DNA of 64,000 nt from Clostridia bacterium. Its GTDB lineage: Bacteria > Bacillota > Clostridia > Peptostreptococcales > Anaerovoracaceae. The position numbers and the translations under genes were made by a program. Location: the NCBI GenBank assembly GCA_910575405.1, contig CAJTER010000001.1, forward strand, positions 1 to 64,000. Reading direction: 5' to 3'. Each line of letters opens with the position of its first letter. The stretch's first letter is position 1. Under the pieces are notes generated by a model. That model did no database searches and was not told where the DNA came from. It saw nothing but the letters and a program-made list of their open reading frames with translations. This document shows, piece after piece, positions 19,401-29,119 of the stretch.

Positions 19401-20821
19401 GCATAAGAGAAGAGTGCGGCGTATTCGGTATCCTTACGCCGGAGCCTGCGGATATTGGAAGTATTTGTTATTATGGGCTATATGCTCTGCAGCATCGGGG
19501 TCAGGAAAGCTGCGGCATTGTAGTAAACGATGATGGTGTCTTTTCCTCCCGCAAGGATCTGGGGCTGGTCAGCGATGTATTTTCTCCCGATCAGTTGTCT
19601 CAGCTGTCAAAAGGAAGTATGGCGGTGGGCCATGTCCGCTACGGAACTACGGGCAGCAGCCTGCGCAGCAACTGCCAGCCCATTGAGGTCAATCACCAGA
19701 AAGGGCGGATGGCTCTGGCTCACAACGGCAACCTCAGCAATAATTCCAGACTGCGGGATCAGCTGGAGTTATCCGGCGCCATCTTTCACACCACAAGCGA
19801 TACAGAAACCATCGCTTATATCATCACAAAGGAGCGACTGAAAGCGCCCTCCATCGAGGATGCCCTCAGCGCTGCCATGAATCGGCTGGAAGGCGCGTAT
19901 TCCCTGGTACTCATGTCACCGCAAAAGCTTATCTGCGCAAGAGATCCCTTTGGCTTTCGCCCCCTCTGCTACGGAAAAAGGGCGGACGGAGCTTACGTCA
20001 TTGCCTCGGAAAGCTGCGCCCTAAAGGCAGTGGGGGCGGACTTTATCCGCGATGTTGAGCCGGGGGAAATCCTCATATTCAGCAAAAATGGCCTGGTCTC
20101 CCGCAAAGAACACTGCGGCAGAGAAGAGAAAAGAACCTGTATCTTTGAATATATCTATTTCGCAAGGCCGGACTCTATCATTGATGGGGTTCCCGTCCAC
20201 AAGGCCAGGCTCTGTGCCGGAGCCCTTTTAGCTCAAACCCATCCTGCGGAGGCGGACGTGGTAATCGGTGTTCCGGATTCGGGACTGGATGCGGCTCTCG
20301 GATTCAGCCGGGAGTCCGGGATACCGTACGGCATTGGGCTTATCAAAAATAAATATATCGGCCGGACTTTCATTTCCCCGGGACAGGGAGAACGGCTGGA
20401 TCAGGTGCGCATCAAGCTCAGCGCCATCGAGGACTGTGTAAAGGGAAAGCGTGTAGTCCTCATCGACGACTCCATCGTACGAGGCACTACCAGCGGCCGC
20501 ATCGTAAAGCTTCTCCGTGAAGCAGGCGCCAGAGAAATCCATATGCGGATCTCCGCTCCGCCATTCCTCCACCCCTGCTACTACGGCACGGACATCGACT
20601 CGCGGGATCATCTCATCGCCTGCAGCCACACAGTCGAGGAAATTCGGGATATCATCGGCGCTGACACCTTGGGTTATCTGCCAACTCCGGAGCTCAGCAA
20701 GCTCATCAGAAGTGAAGATTTCTGCTGCGCCTGCTTTAATGGAGCTTACCCCACCGCGATTCCCCAGGATGGTGGGAAAAACCGATTTGAGCAAAAGCTC
20801 TCACAGCCGCACGGGAAATAA
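19397..20821 (+). CDS. purF: amidophosphoribosyltransferase
   Basis: First committed enzyme of purine synthesis (474 residues): PRPP plus glutamine to phosphoribosylamine. A short propeptide MSIREE precedes the nucleophile Cys7 (CGVFG), so processing should be needed. The PRPP-binding motif [14 protein letters not shown] is intact near residue 355. Cysteines matching the 4Fe-4S ligands of the Bacillus-type enzyme are present (RTCIF, HPCYYG, FCCACF). It overlaps pyrG by four bases, an uncommon pairing since purF usually lies in a pur operon; here the link may be shared glutamine use. Confidence 0.96.
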   Translation: MSIREECGVFGILTPEPADIGSICYYGLYALQHRGQESCGIVVNDDGVFSSRKDLGLVSDVFSPDQLSQLSKGSMAVGHVRYGTTGSSLRSNCQPIEVNHQKGRMALAHNGNLSNNSRLRDQLELSGAIFHTTSDTETIAYIITKERLKAPSIEDALSAAMNRLEGAYSLVLMSPQKLICARDPFGFRPLCYGKRADGAYVIASESCALKAVGADFIRDVEPGEILIFSKNGLVSRKEHCGREEKRTCIFEYIYFARPDSIIDGVPVHKARLCAGALLAQTHPAEADVVIGVPDSGLDAALGFSRESGIPYGIGLIKNKYIGRTFISPGQGERLDQVRIKLSAIEDCVKGKRVVLIDDSIVRGTTSGRIVKLLREAGAREIHMRISAPPFLHPCYYGTDIDSRDHLIACSHTVEEIRDIIGADTLGYLPTPELSKLIRSEDFCCACFNGAYPTAIPQDGGKNRFEQKLSQPHGK

Positions 20822-20843
20822 GTCTACCCCTTGCACAACAAAA

Positions 20844-20880
20844 CGGACAGGAGGAACTCCAAAAAGATTCCGCCTGTCCG
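20844..20880 (-). terminator. terminator downstream of homoserine dehydrogenase gene
   Basis: Arms 20844-20856 and 20868-20880 (13 bases, one mismatch) with TTTTGTTG on the minus strand only. No T run follows on the plus strand, so purF has no obvious separate terminator. Confidence 0.8.
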
Positions 20881-20942
20881 CTGTATATTCGGTCGTATTA
20901 TCCACATATGGTTCGTCTAAGATTTATGATATCTGACACTGC

Positions 20943-21992
20943 CTATTTTGCTCCTTCCGGCAGAGCCTTCATAATGGTCATCAGATCAGCTAAAATTCCG
21001 TAAGCAGTCTGCTGCACCTCTGGAGCTTCTTCAATAATCGTCAGTGTTCCCATCAGATCGGTTTTGATGGTGATGATGGAGGAGGTACCTTCAATGGAAG
21101 CATAAATGCTGTCCTTATCCACTTCCTCCGGGCCCACCGTTCCGCAGACCTTGCCGTTCTCGTCCCGGTATGCGCGGCACATTACTTTGATGACCTTGTC
21201 TCCAGCCGTAGCCTTTTCCACATCTTCGCGGGTAATATCGCGTATTCCCGTCCGCTCCACATCTGTCGGAGTCAGATCGCCTTCCATCAGGACATTAGCA
21301 ATAACAGCAACTTTCGCAGCTGCATCATAGCCATCTACATCCATAGCCGGGTTTGCTTCAATAAAGCCTCTCTTTTTGCCCTCAGCTACCAATTCCTCCT
21401 TTGTCCTGCCTTTTGCAAGCTCGCAGAGAATATAATTGGTTGCGCTGTTTAAGATACCGGTTACTTCCGTTACCTGACAGAGCTTCAGCGCGTTTCTCGT
21501 CATATTGAAAATAGGAGTTCCGTCCATAATGGTAGTTTCGTACAGGAATCGGCAGTCGTTTTCCGCTGCCAGCTGGGTCAGCTCTTTATACGCCCAAGCC
21601 ACTGGTCCCTTGTTGGCGGAAATTGCATGTCTTCCACGCCGCAGCGCGCTGCGGATATGATCGGTCGCCATTTTTCCGGAAGTAAACTCCAGGGGCGTCA
21701 TTTCCACCAGCACATCGTAATTTACTGTATCCGCGATTGTCTGGGAAGTTGCGTTTTCCAAGGTTCCCAGGATCTTGTCAAAGCGTCCGCTGTTTTCCAT
21801 ATTTTTCAATGCCTTCTCCAGGTCAATGCCCCAGCCATCCACTAGGTTTCCTCTTGTCTTTGTTGTAATGGCTACCACAATTACCCTTGTATTGTATTTC
21901 CTGCGGATTTCTTCATCCTTTTCCAACAGCATCCGCGCAAAGGCCTGCCCTGCGTTTCCAAATCCCATTAACGCCAATTTTAACTCTTTCAT
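20943..21992 (-). CDS. homoserine dehydrogenase family protein
   Basis: A 349-residue NAD(P)-dependent oxidoreductase without the C-terminal ACT domain of long homoserine dehydrogenases. The Rossmann motif GFGNAGQAFARML is at the N-terminus. The catalytic lysine region SANKGPVAWAY and the substrate segment GILNSATNYIL...EANPAMDVDGYDAA fit the family and would interconvert homoserine and aspartate semialdehyde. ATG 21992 follows AAGGAGAG; the frame opens further upstream without a ribosome site. A TATAAT at 22040-22035 may serve it. It lies away from other threonine/methionine genes and beside an EamA exporter, aminotransferase and sigma-54 activator, so a catabolic or divergent role is possible. 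Confidence 0.82.
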   Translation of the reverse strand: MKELKLALMGFGNAGQAFARMLLEKDEEIRRKYNTRVIVVAITTKTRGNLVDGWGIDLEKALKNMENSGRFDKILGTLENATSQTIADTVNYDVLVEMTPLEFTSGKMATDHIRSALRRGRHAISANKGPVAWAYKELTQLAAENDCRFLYETTIMDGTPIFNMTRNALKLCQVTEVTGILNSATNYILCELAKGRTKEELVAEGKKRGFIEANPAMDVDGYDAAAKVAVIANVLMEGDLTPTDVERTGIRDITREDVEKATAGDKVIKVMCRAYRDENGKVCGTVGPEEVDKDSIYASIEGTSSIITIKTDLMGTLTIIEEAPEVQQTAYGILADLMTIMKALPEGAK

Positions 21993-22077
21993 GCCACGTC
22001 TCTCCTTACTTTTCATCTTTGATTTTACATAACTATTATACAGGAAAAACCAGCTTCCTGCCATAAAAATTTAGCGC

Positions 22078-22998
22078 CTATTCCGTTTCCTTTTGAGGTG
22101 GAGCAGGTCTGTTTGCTGCGATAACGCCCGTTACTACCAAGATCAGTCCAATTACCGTATACCAGCCAAAGGAATCGCCCTGAAAGAGAATTCCCGTCAC
22201 AACGCCGGTTATGGTGATCAAGTTGACCTGAAGCATGGAAGCCTGGGGCGCGGGCATGTTGGATACCACATAGTTGAAGAGAATATAGCAGGTAAAGGAA
22301 CCAATCGCCCCTAAAAAGAAGACCGCCAAGCCCACCTCTGCCTCCTGAAAGCAGACGGCGTACCAGCCAAAGCCTTTTCCCCGGACCAGATTGAGCAGAT
22401 TAAACCAGATGCCGCCCATTACTGCCATTGCAAAGGTCCGATCCATAGGTGTGAAGCGATCCGCGATACGGCCGGACATGATGGTAAAAATCGCCCCTGT
22501 CACAACCATCCCCAGGAGCAGCAGGTACCCTGCCGCCTTTCCGCCCAAGGAAAAGCCATCGCTGAATACGATGGAAACAATGACTCCCGCAAAGGACAGG
22601 GCAATGCCTCCTCCAACCACAGGCCGAATCCTGGTTTTGAAAAACCAGATGGAAATCAAGGAAACGGCAATGGGAATCATGGCATAAATCACCGCAGATT
22701 CTGATGTAGTGGTAAGATCAATACCGCAGGTTTCGCAGATGGTATTGACGCAAGGCTGGACAAATGCAGCGGCAAGCACTGGCCAACAGGGCCGTCCTCT
22801 GAAGTTCACTTTGATGATGCCTGTAAGGGAGAGGATGAGAAACAGGATCATGGCAATGGTCCATCTGCAGGCTAAGACCTGAATCGCATCCAACTGGGTC
22901 AGCGCGATCTTTGCCCCCAGAAAGGTCAGCCCAAATAAAATGGATTCAATAATAGCCGCTATATAAACTACTTTTTTTGTCTGCATCGTCTTCCGCAT
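22078..22998 (-). CDS. EamA/DMT family transporter
   Basis: Ten-helix drug/metabolite transporter superfamily protein of 306 residues; two EamA repeats are visible (roughly residues 9-140 and 155-295), each with alternating hydrophobic helices. DMT members commonly export amino acids or related metabolites; the substrate is not readable here. ATG 22998 has AAAGGGG five bases upstream. That ribosome site begins directly after the T run of a terminator, so the gene has no room for its own promoter and should rely on read-through from the aminotransferase gene. Confidence 0.87.
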   Translation of the reverse strand: MRKTMQTKKVVYIAAIIESILFGLTFLGAKIALTQLDAIQVLACRWTIAMILFLILSLTGIIKVNFRGRPCWPVLAAAFVQPCVNTICETCGIDLTTTSESAVIYAMIPIAVSLISIWFFKTRIRPVVGGGIALSFAGVIVSIVFSDGFSLGGKAAGYLLLLGMVVTGAIFTIMSGRIADRFTPMDRTFAMAVMGGIWFNLLNLVRGKGFGWYAVCFQEAEVGLAVFFLGAIGSFTCYILFNYVVSNMPAPQASMLQVNLITITGVVTGILFQGDSFGWYTVIGLILVVTGVIAANRPAPPQKETE

Positions 22999-23010
22999 AA
23001 AAACCCCTTT

Positions 23011-23045
23011 AAAAAAGGACGCATGGGGAAACCATGCGTCCTTTT
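23011..23045 (-). terminator. strong terminator between gabT and the EamA gene
   Basis: Perfect 14-base-pair stem AAAAGGACGCATGG / CCATGCGTCCTTTT (23045-23032 with 23026-23013) and a five-base loop; the minus strand ends CCTTTTTT. The next gene's ribosome site starts at the end of the T run. Confidence 0.93.
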
Positions 23046-23094
23046 AATAACGTAGCTTGCTTCATTCAAATCGAACAAATTGAAATTATCAGCA

Positions 23095-24450
23095 TTATTT
23101 GATGCATTCTTTGATAGCTGCTTCGTAAATTTCAAGACCAGCATCGATCTGAGCGTCTGTTGCGCACAGCGGGCACAGGAAACGAATTACGTTGTTGTAA
23201 GTTCCTGCTGCTTCCAGAAGGAGTCCCTTCTTGACAGCTGCCTGTACAATATTCTTTACCAGATCAGCATTCGGTGTCTTGCTCTTCTTGTCAACTACGA
23301 ATTCTACACCCATCATGGAGCCCATTCCTCTTGCATCGCCTACTACTTCGTACTTGTCTTTCCATTCGTTGAACTTAGCCATGCACTTGTCTGCGATTGC
23401 TCTTGCCTTTGCAGGATAATCTTCTCTTTCCATGATCTCTGCTACCTTCAGTGCGGATGCACAGGATACTGGGTTTCCACAGTAAGTTCCGCCGATAGTT
23501 CCCGGTGTTACTGCGTCCATGATTTCCGCACTTGCTGTTACTGCGGACAGTGGCATTCCTCCTGCGATGGATTTTGCGGTTGTCATGATGTCCGGTGCGC
23601 ATCCTGCTTCTTTGAAGTATTCGGATGCGAACATTCTTCCGGATCTTGCCCAGCCGCTCTGTACTTCGTCTGTTACCATCAGAATTCCATTTTCATCACA
23701 GATCTTTCTTACTGCTTTTACCCATTCGATTGGTGCAGGAATGAATCCGCCTTCGCCCTGTACTGGCTCGAATACGATTGCTGCTGTTGCATCCTTTGGT
23801 GTTGCTTCGATAAATACCTGCTCCAGCTTGTCTACATAGTAAGCGATAGCTTCTTCTTCGCTCATGCCTTCTGGCTTTCTGTACAGGTTCGGGAATTCTG
23901 CTCTGTATACGCCGTCTGGGAATGGTCCCATGCCAATTGCGTATGCTTTCTTAGCAGTCATTGCCATGGTCATCTGGGTTCTGCCGTGGAATGCGCCTGT
24001 GAATACGATGATGTTCGGTCTGCCTGTATAGCTCTTTGCGATTTTTACTGCGTTTTCGTCAGCTTCTGCTCCGGAGTTTACGAACATAGTCTTTTTCTTG
24101 TCGCCTTTTACCGGTACGATCTCGTTCATCTTTTCAGCCATTTTGATGTACGGTTCGTGGGTTGTGATGTTCATCATAGCGTGGAAGAACTTTTCTGACT
24201 GATCTTTTACTGCTTCGATCAGCTCCGGATGGCTGTATCCGATATTCAGTACACCAACTCCACCAATCCAGTCTAAGAAGATGTTGCCGTCAACGTCTTC
24301 GAACATTGCACCTTCACCTCTTGCGATTACGCAAGGATATGCACAGCTGATTGCGCCTGGCATTGCAGCAGCTCTTCTGTCGATGATTGCCTGTGCCTTT
24401 GGTCCTGGTAAAGTTGGTGTTACGATTTTTGGTAATGCTTCTCTTAACAT
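23095..24450 (-). CDS. gabT: class III aminotransferase, 4-aminobutyrate type
   Basis: PLP-dependent transaminase of 451 residues. The family features are clear: NSGAEADENAVKIAK, GAFHGRT, the EPVQGEGG segment, the DEVQSGWARSG aspartate and the PLP lysine in TTAKSIAGGMP. It most resembles GABA transaminases (GABA plus 2-oxoglutarate to succinate semialdehyde plus glutamate), but ornithine or other omega-amino acids are possible. ATG follows GGAGGAATAAAA. A sigma-A promoter at 24505-24533 precedes it. The sigma-54 activator upstream on the same strand is a candidate regulator, yet no -24/-12 element was found. Confidence 0.9.
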   Translation of the reverse strand: MLREALPKIVTPTLPGPKAQAIIDRRAAAMPGAISCAYPCVIARGEGAMFEDVDGNIFLDWIGGVGVLNIGYSHPELIEAVKDQSEKFFHAMMNITTHEPYIKMAEKMNEIVPVKGDKKKTMFVNSGAEADENAVKIAKSYTGRPNIIVFTGAFHGRTQMTMAMTAKKAYAIGMGPFPDGVYRAEFPNLYRKPEGMSEEEAIAYYVDKLEQVFIEATPKDATAAIVFEPVQGEGGFIPAPIEWVKAVRKICDENGILMVTDEVQSGWARSGRMFASEYFKEAGCAPDIMTTAKSIAGGMPLSAVTASAEIMDAVTPGTIGGTYCGNPVSCASALKVAEIMEREDYPAKARAIADKCMAKFNEWKDKYEVVGDARGMGSMMGVEFVVDKKSKTPNADLVKNIVQAAVKKGLLLEAAGTYNNVIRFLCPLCATDAQIDAGLEIYEAAIKECIK

Positions 24451-24504
24451 TTTTATTCCTCCATAATAAATACTTGAAAATCATTAATTATAAGTAACAT
24501 CTTA

Positions 24505-24533
24505 ATTTTATCCTATATTTACCGAAAAGGCAA
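24505..24533 (-). promoter_or_regulatory. sigma-A promoter of gabT
   Basis: TTGCCT (24533-24528) and TAAAAT (24510-24505) with a 17-base spacer on the minus strand. No GG-N10-GC sigma-54 element was seen between the regulator gene and gabT. Confidence 0.8.
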
Positions 24534-24636
24534 GGTATATAGGAAATTTCTCTTTTTTTGAAATGGTCTGACTACTTTGTCTGCGCATGCGCATGCTCAC
24601 GCCCTAGCTCTCCCTTTTTTCGCATTTGCGCCTTTT

Positions 24637-26439
24637 CTAAACGGTAATCTCCAGCTCGGTCAGTTTGCGGTAAAGAGTTGCTCTGGACAGGCCCAGCTCT
24701 TTTGCCACCGTGTCTTTGGCATTTCCACTAGTCCCGTATTTTTTCAGTTTTCTTGTGATGATCTCCTTTTCGTACCGTTTTACCTGTTCGGAAAGGGACA
24801 GATCCGTATCGTGGAATTTCATGACGCTCTCTTCATTGCGCAAAAGCCGCGTCGGCACCTCATCCATACCAATGGTATCCCCAAAGGCCATATTGGTCCC
24901 GTACTCCACTGCGTTTTCCAGCTCTCTGACATTGCCGGGCCAGTCGTGATTCATGTACAGATCCTCAACTTCTTTGGTAAAACCGGTAATCTTTCGGTTC
25001 ATGAAAGTGTTGTACTTTTTCAGGAAATGGTACATGAGGATCTTAATATCATCGCGCCGCTGTCTGAGAGGCGGTATCATCAGAGGGATAACGCTGAGTC
25101 TGTAATAAAGGTCCTCTCTGAATTTGCCCTCCCGGATCATTCCTTCCAAATCCTTATTCGTTGCCGCTATGACTCTCACGTCTACAATAATATTTTTGTT
25201 GCCTCCTACCCGTTCAAAGCGCATATTCTGAAGGACATGCAGTATTTTAACCTGCAGGTGGGGCGGCATATCTCCGATTTCGTCCAGAAAGATAGTCCCT
25301 CCGTTAGCGGTTTCAAATTTACCGGCCTTGCCCTTGTCGCTAGCTCCTGTAAACGCTCCTTTTTCATAGCCAAAGAGCTCGCTTTCCAGCAGGTTTTCCG
25401 GAATTGCCCCGCAGTTTACTGTTACAAAGGGACCTTCTCCCCTGGGGCTTGCAAAATGGATGGCCTTGGCAAACATTTCCTTGCCTGTGCCGCTTTCCCC
25501 TGTAATGAGCACAGTGGAATTTCCCTTTGCTGTAATAAGGGCCTGCTTTTTGGCCCGCCGGATTTCTTCGCTGCTCCCTACAATATCGTCCAGCGTATTT
25601 TTGAGAGCCCGGGTATTGATATTATAAACCAGCTTTTGGGCTTCTTTAATATCGCGGAAGGAAATAACAGCTCCGCCGATTTCGTCTCCCGTATTAAAAG
25701 GCTTTGTGGTTACGATAAAATGGGCCTTTCCCCGCAGGGTCTGATAAATTTCCTCGTTCTCCGTATAACCTCTCCCCGTGTCAATGACCTCCAGAGCCGG
25801 TGTTCCTTCCATAAAATCATTTATGTGATGGCCGATAATATCTGCTTTTGTTGTCTTAAACAGAGTTGCCGCCATATTGTTGCAGTGCTTTATGTATCCT
25901 CCCTTATCAAGGGCAAAGATTCCTTCATGGGTCGTTTCAAGAACCGTAGACATTTCATCCCTGGAAACCTCCACATCCTCCAGTTTTTCCTGCTGCTCAG
26001 CTTTCGCGGACAGCAGATCCGCCATTTTTTCGATAAAGGTGATCATGCTCCTTTTTTTGTCAAGCAGGATCTGCCTCTGTGCCTCTGTGAACGCTACCAG
26101 CCCAATGATCCCTATAATCTGCCCTCTGAGCCGGATGGGTGTACAGATCTCAGCCAGTTCTCCAAAATGAGACTGCCCCCGCCCCATATCATCATAATCC
26201 TCATCTTCCTTTGCATCTTCCACGCATTCGGCCACGCCGCTGCGGAACACACGTGCATACAGATAATTGCTGTCCAGCTGTCCGTCTTCTTCTTTTTGCC
26301 CGATCATGGAGGCATAAATCCCTGTGCCGCCTAGAATTGTAAGGTCTGTGTCAACAATCTCCACTTCCACTCCAATCGCAACACCAATGGCTTCTGCCAC
26401 CTGTCTTACACTATCTGAAATTGCTTTTAAAATGGACAT
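24637..26439 (-). CDS. sigma-54 interaction domain transcriptional activator with PAS domain
   Basis: A 600-residue bacterial enhancer-binding protein. From the N-terminus: a sensory domain of about 150 residues, a PAS domain ([23 protein letters not shown] region), a AAA+ domain with Walker A GESGTGKE, the sigma-54 contact loop GAFTGA and the DEIGDMPP segment, then a Fis-type HTH ([21 protein letters not shown]). It should open sigma-54 promoters in response to a small-molecule signal. ATG 26439 follows AAAAAGGAG by seven bases; 35 extra in-frame residues upstream lack a ribosome site. An extended -10 (TGTTATAAT) lies at 26482-26474. The targets are unknown; neighbouring amino-acid genes are the obvious candidates. 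Confidence 0.92.
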   Translation of the reverse strand: MSILKAISDSVRQVAEAIGVAIGVEVEIVDTDLTILGGTGIYASMIGQKEEDGQLDSNYLYARVFRSGVAECVEDAKEDEDYDDMGRGQSHFGELAEICTPIRLRGQIIGIIGLVAFTEAQRQILLDKKRSMITFIEKMADLLSAKAEQQEKLEDVEVSRDEMSTVLETTHEGIFALDKGGYIKHCNNMAATLFKTTKADIIGHHINDFMEGTPALEVIDTGRGYTENEEIYQTLRGKAHFIVTTKPFNTGDEIGGAVISFRDIKEAQKLVYNINTRALKNTLDDIVGSSEEIRRAKKQALITAKGNSTVLITGESGTGKEMFAKAIHFASPRGEGPFVTVNCGAIPENLLESELFGYEKGAFTGASDKGKAGKFETANGGTIFLDEIGDMPPHLQVKILHVLQNMRFERVGGNKNIIVDVRVIAATNKDLEGMIREGKFREDLYYRLSVIPLMIPPLRQRRDDIKILMYHFLKKYNTFMNRKITGFTKEVEDLYMNHDWPGNVRELENAVEYGTNMAFGDTIGMDEVPTRLLRNEESVMKFHDTDLSLSEQVKRYEKEIITRKLKKYGTSGNAKDTVAKELGLSRATLYRKLTELEITV

Positions 26440-26473
26440 TATATACTCCTTTTTGAAATTAGACTTAACTGTC

Positions 26474-26482
26474 ATTATAACA
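26474..26482 (-). promoter_or_regulatory. extended -10 promoter of the sigma-54 activator
   Basis: TGTTATAAT on the minus strand (26482-26474), an extended -10, about 35 bases upstream of the start codon; the -35 is weak. Confidence 0.6.
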
Positions 26483-26572
26483 CGAAAAGGAGAATTGCAA
26501 AAGCATTTATAAGATTTTTTTCTCAAAGTCAATACAATTGTCACATTATTCCAACTTTTATCAAATGCAGCA

Positions 26573-28243
26573 CTAGTCCTGCAGGCCCATGCCGTGGTCG
26601 TTTTCCTCTGTTACAGCAGAGCCCAGATTAACGGAATATTTTTCAAGGACCAGCACAATATTATTGATTTCCGCCATTTTTTCCGGTGAAAGTTTTTCGT
26701 TGACCGCAAGGTGCGTATTGTACAAAATACCTTCGAGCCGCCGGTGAATATCGGAAATGTTCTTTTTAATTCCTGCAAGAGCTTCGCTGTCCATGGCATC
26801 CTGCATAGCCTCTTCTTTGTTGACCAGCTCATTCTTTTCCAGAATAAATTCCGAGTTGCCCTGGACGACGATGGGCTGATAGCCCAGTTTTTCTTCTACT
26901 GTTTTGGCGAAATCCATTTTTGATCCTTCTTCGCCATGAACCAGGAAAATCTGCTTTGGTTCCTTTTCAAAACCGGAAAGCCACTCCAGGAGTCCATCCC
27001 GGTCCGCATGTCCGGAAAAGCCTTCCAGGTTGTAAATTTCTGCGTTGACTTTGATGTTTTCTCCAAAAAGGGTAACCTCCTTCGCGCCTTCCACCAGGAG
27101 TCTTCCCAAGGTTCCCTCTGCCTGATAGCCGACAAAGATGACGCTGGCTCTCGCATCCCACAGGTTGTGCTTCAGATGGTGTCGGATTCTTCCCGCTTCG
27201 CACATGCCGCTGGCAGAAATGATGATTTTCGCTTTCCGGTCGTGATTGAGAAACATGGAGTCCTCGCTGCTCCTGGTAAATTTGAGATTTTTGAAATCCA
27301 GAGGATTGTTGCCCTTTGTAATGGTCTCTTTCATATCCTCGTCAAAGACCTGGGCATTCCTGCGAAAGACCTCTGTGGCAGTTGTGGCCATGGGACTGTC
27401 TACATAAACCATCAGATTTTCCAGATACTGCTGGTATTCCTGATTATCGCGATAAAACTGGTTGAACTCATAAATCAGCTCCTGGGTTCTGCCTACTGCA
27501 AAGGATGGAATTACTACAGTTCCGCCCCGCTTTACGGTCCGGATAACGATCTCCATCAGCGTTTTTACATCCATGGCGTTTTTCGGGTGCAGACGGTTGC
27601 CGTAGGTTGTTTCCATAATTACATAGTCCGCTTTTTTGATGATAGTAGGATTTCTCAATATGGGCCGATCCATAACGCCCAGATCGCCGGAGAATACTAC
27701 CTTGGAAACATGATCCTCCTCCGTGATCCAGAGCTCGGTAATGGCGGAACCCAGGATGTGGCCCGCATCGTTAAAGACAATGCGCATTTCCGGATTCAGC
27801 TCCACCAACTCATCATAGAGAACCGGTTTTACGAATTTCAGGGACTCCATAGCATCGTTGCAGGTATAGAGCGGCTCTACCAGGGGCCGCCCCGACCGCT
27901 CGCGCTTTCTGTTTTTCCACTCAGCTTCCTTTTCGTGGATATACCCGCTGTCCTTGAGCATAACCTCCAGAAGATCGGCTGTAGCGTCTGTACAGTAAAT
28001 ATCGCCTTTAAATCCCCTCTTTACCAGCAGGGGAATCCTGCCGCAGTGGTCGATATGGGCGTGGCTCAGGACTAAATAGTCGATCTCTGCCGGGTCAAAG
28101 GGGAAATCCTCATGATTCATGGCATCCATGGCCTTCCCGCCCTGGAACTGACCGCAGTCCAAAAGTATCTTGTAATTTTCCGTCGTAATCAAGTGGCAGG
28201 ATCCAGTAACACCTGATGATGCTCCGCAGAATTCTATCTTCAT
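26573..28243 (-). CDS. beta-CASP metallo-beta-lactamase RNase (CPSF/YsgA type)
   Basis: A 556-residue two-metal nuclease-like protein. The metallo-beta-lactamase motif HAHIDHCG is near residue 60 and NDAGHILGS near 160. The beta-CASP motifs include [14 protein letters not shown] and [11 protein letters not shown] with the terminal VHGE. Such proteins process or degrade RNA in the cytosol. A C-terminal extension of about 90 residues, mostly helical, follows. ATG follows GGAGGCCC. Upstream genes on the strand are hpf, the raiA-like RNA and comFC, separated by a terminator. Confidence 0.9.
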   Translation of the reverse strand: MKIEFCGASSGVTGSCHLITTENYKILLDCGQFQGGKAMDAMNHEDFPFDPAEIDYLVLSHAHIDHCGRIPLLVKRGFKGDIYCTDATADLLEVMLKDSGYIHEKEAEWKNRKRERSGRPLVEPLYTCNDAMESLKFVKPVLYDELVELNPEMRIVFNDAGHILGSAITELWITEEDHVSKVVFSGDLGVMDRPILRNPTIIKKADYVIMETTYGNRLHPKNAMDVKTLMEIVIRTVKRGGTVVIPSFAVGRTQELIYEFNQFYRDNQEYQQYLENLMVYVDSPMATTATEVFRRNAQVFDEDMKETITKGNNPLDFKNLKFTRSSEDSMFLNHDRKAKIIISASGMCEAGRIRHHLKHNLWDARASVIFVGYQAEGTLGRLLVEGAKEVTLFGENIKVNAEIYNLEGFSGHADRDGLLEWLSGFEKEPKQIFLVHGEEGSKMDFAKTVEEKLGYQPIVVQGNSEFILEKNELVNKEEAMQDAMDSEALAGIKKNISDIHRRLEGILYNTHLAVNEKLSPEKMAEINNIVLVLEKYSVNLGSAVTEENDHGMGLQD

Positions 28244-28326
28244 AGTAGGGCCTCCTTCTGAAATTTATAATCATGCAGCATTTTTGCATAAGAAAATGCC
28301 GCCATGCCGCTGCGCAATGAAACGAA

Positions 28327-28373
28327 AGAGGCTGCTGCCTCCGTAATTCCATATTACTTCCGCAGCAGCCTCT
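28327..28373 (-). terminator. terminator downstream of hpf
   Basis: Perfect 12-base-pair stem AGAGGCTGCTGC / GCAGCAGCCTCT (28327-28338, 28362-28373) with an inner GTAAT/ATTAC stem; minus-strand tail CTTTCGTTTC. The T run is interrupted, so efficiency is uncertain. Confidence 0.7.
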
Positions 28374-28437
28374 GATATCCGTTTTTCTAAAATTCTTGTT
28401 TCCTTAACAAGCCGCTCGCCTTTTAAGCGTCGTATAT

Positions 28438-28965
28438 TTAGTAAGATGTTTCCAAAAGGCCGTAGTCCTTGTCGTTTCTCTTGTAAACAACGCCGACTGT
28501 ATCGGTCTCCATATTGAGGAAAACGAAGAAATTATGTTCCAGCAGTTCCATCTGCACAACTGCTTCATCGACGGTCATGGGTACCAGATCAAACTTCTTC
28601 TTTTTTACTACCTGGATCTCTTCCTGCTCTTCTTCAGCTTCGGGCAGCTCTGCAAAGGCAAAGTCCTTGTGATCCTTGTATTTTCTCTGCAGCTTTGATT
28701 TGAATTTCGACATCTGGCTCGACAGCTTTTCTACAACTCTGTCAACGCCATCGTACGGATCGTCTGTAAGGGTTTCCGCCCGGAAGATGGTCCCTTTCGT
28801 ATTTATAGTAGCTTCAACCTTATATCTCCCTTTCTCCCTGCGGGTCATCACATTTGCTGTAATTTCGTTTGAAAAATATTTGTCCAGCTTTGCAAATTTC
28901 TTTTCGATTGTTTCCTTAAGTTTTTCACTGGCATTATAGTTCTTGCTGTTGATAACTATCTTCAT
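28438..28965 (-). CDS. hpf: ribosome hibernation promoting factor, long form
   Basis: A 175-residue RaiA/HPF protein. The N-terminal S30AE domain (MKIVINSKNYNASEKLKETI onward) binds the 30S subunit, and after an acidic linker (EAEEEQEEIQ) the C-terminal domain (PMTVDEAVVQMELLEHNFFVF) dimerises ribosomes into 100S particles in stationary phase. ATG 28965 follows AAGGAGG; ten extra in-frame residues upstream lack a ribosome site. An extended -10 promoter (TGGTATAAT, 29041-29033) precedes it, and a structured raiA-type RNA lies just upstream of that. Confidence 0.95.
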   Translation of the reverse strand: MKIVINSKNYNASEKLKETIEKKFAKLDKYFSNEITANVMTRREKGRYKVEATINTKGTIFRAETLTDDPYDGVDRVVEKLSSQMSKFKSKLQRKYKDHKDFAFAELPEAEEEQEEIQVVKKKKFDLVPMTVDEAVVQMELLEHNFFVFLNMETDTVGVVYKRNDKDYGLLETSY

Positions 28966-29032
28966 ACCTTTAACCTCCTTGCTGTGATCCGGCAAAGCCG
29001 CATCTGCTTTTTTGTCTTTCTAGTCTTACTAT

Positions 29033-29041
29033 ATTATACCA
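29033..29041 (-). promoter_or_regulatory. extended -10 promoter of hpf
   Basis: TGGTATAAT on the minus strand with a poor -35. The leader to the hpf start is about 60 bases and contains a small GC hairpin (CCGGCAAAGCCG on the plus strand near 28990). Confidence 0.6.
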
Positions 29042-29119
29042 CAATTCGTACCATTTTCCAGTCCTGAATTGTAGATATAAAATAAATTTTTATAAATCTT
29101 TTGAAAGTTCCGCATTTAA

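Noticed and set aside
23080-24198. Open frame of 372 codons opposite gabT
   Set aside because: Cysteine- and serine-rich nonsense translation exactly antisense to a clear class III aminotransferase.
24451-24636. Sigma-54 (-24/-12) promoter before gabT
   Set aside because: A TTGC occurs near 24535 but there is no GG ten bases upstream; a good sigma-A promoter is present instead.
24577-26334. Long open frame (585 codons) on the plus strand opposite the sigma-54 activator
   Set aside because: It is fully antisense to a gene with unmistakable AAA+ and HTH motifs, has no ribosome site, and its translation is rich in Phe, Cys and His as expected for a shadow frame.
26936-28075. Open frame of 379 codons opposite the beta-CASP RNase
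   Set aside because: Antisense shadow; the other strand carries intact metallo-beta-lactamase motifs.
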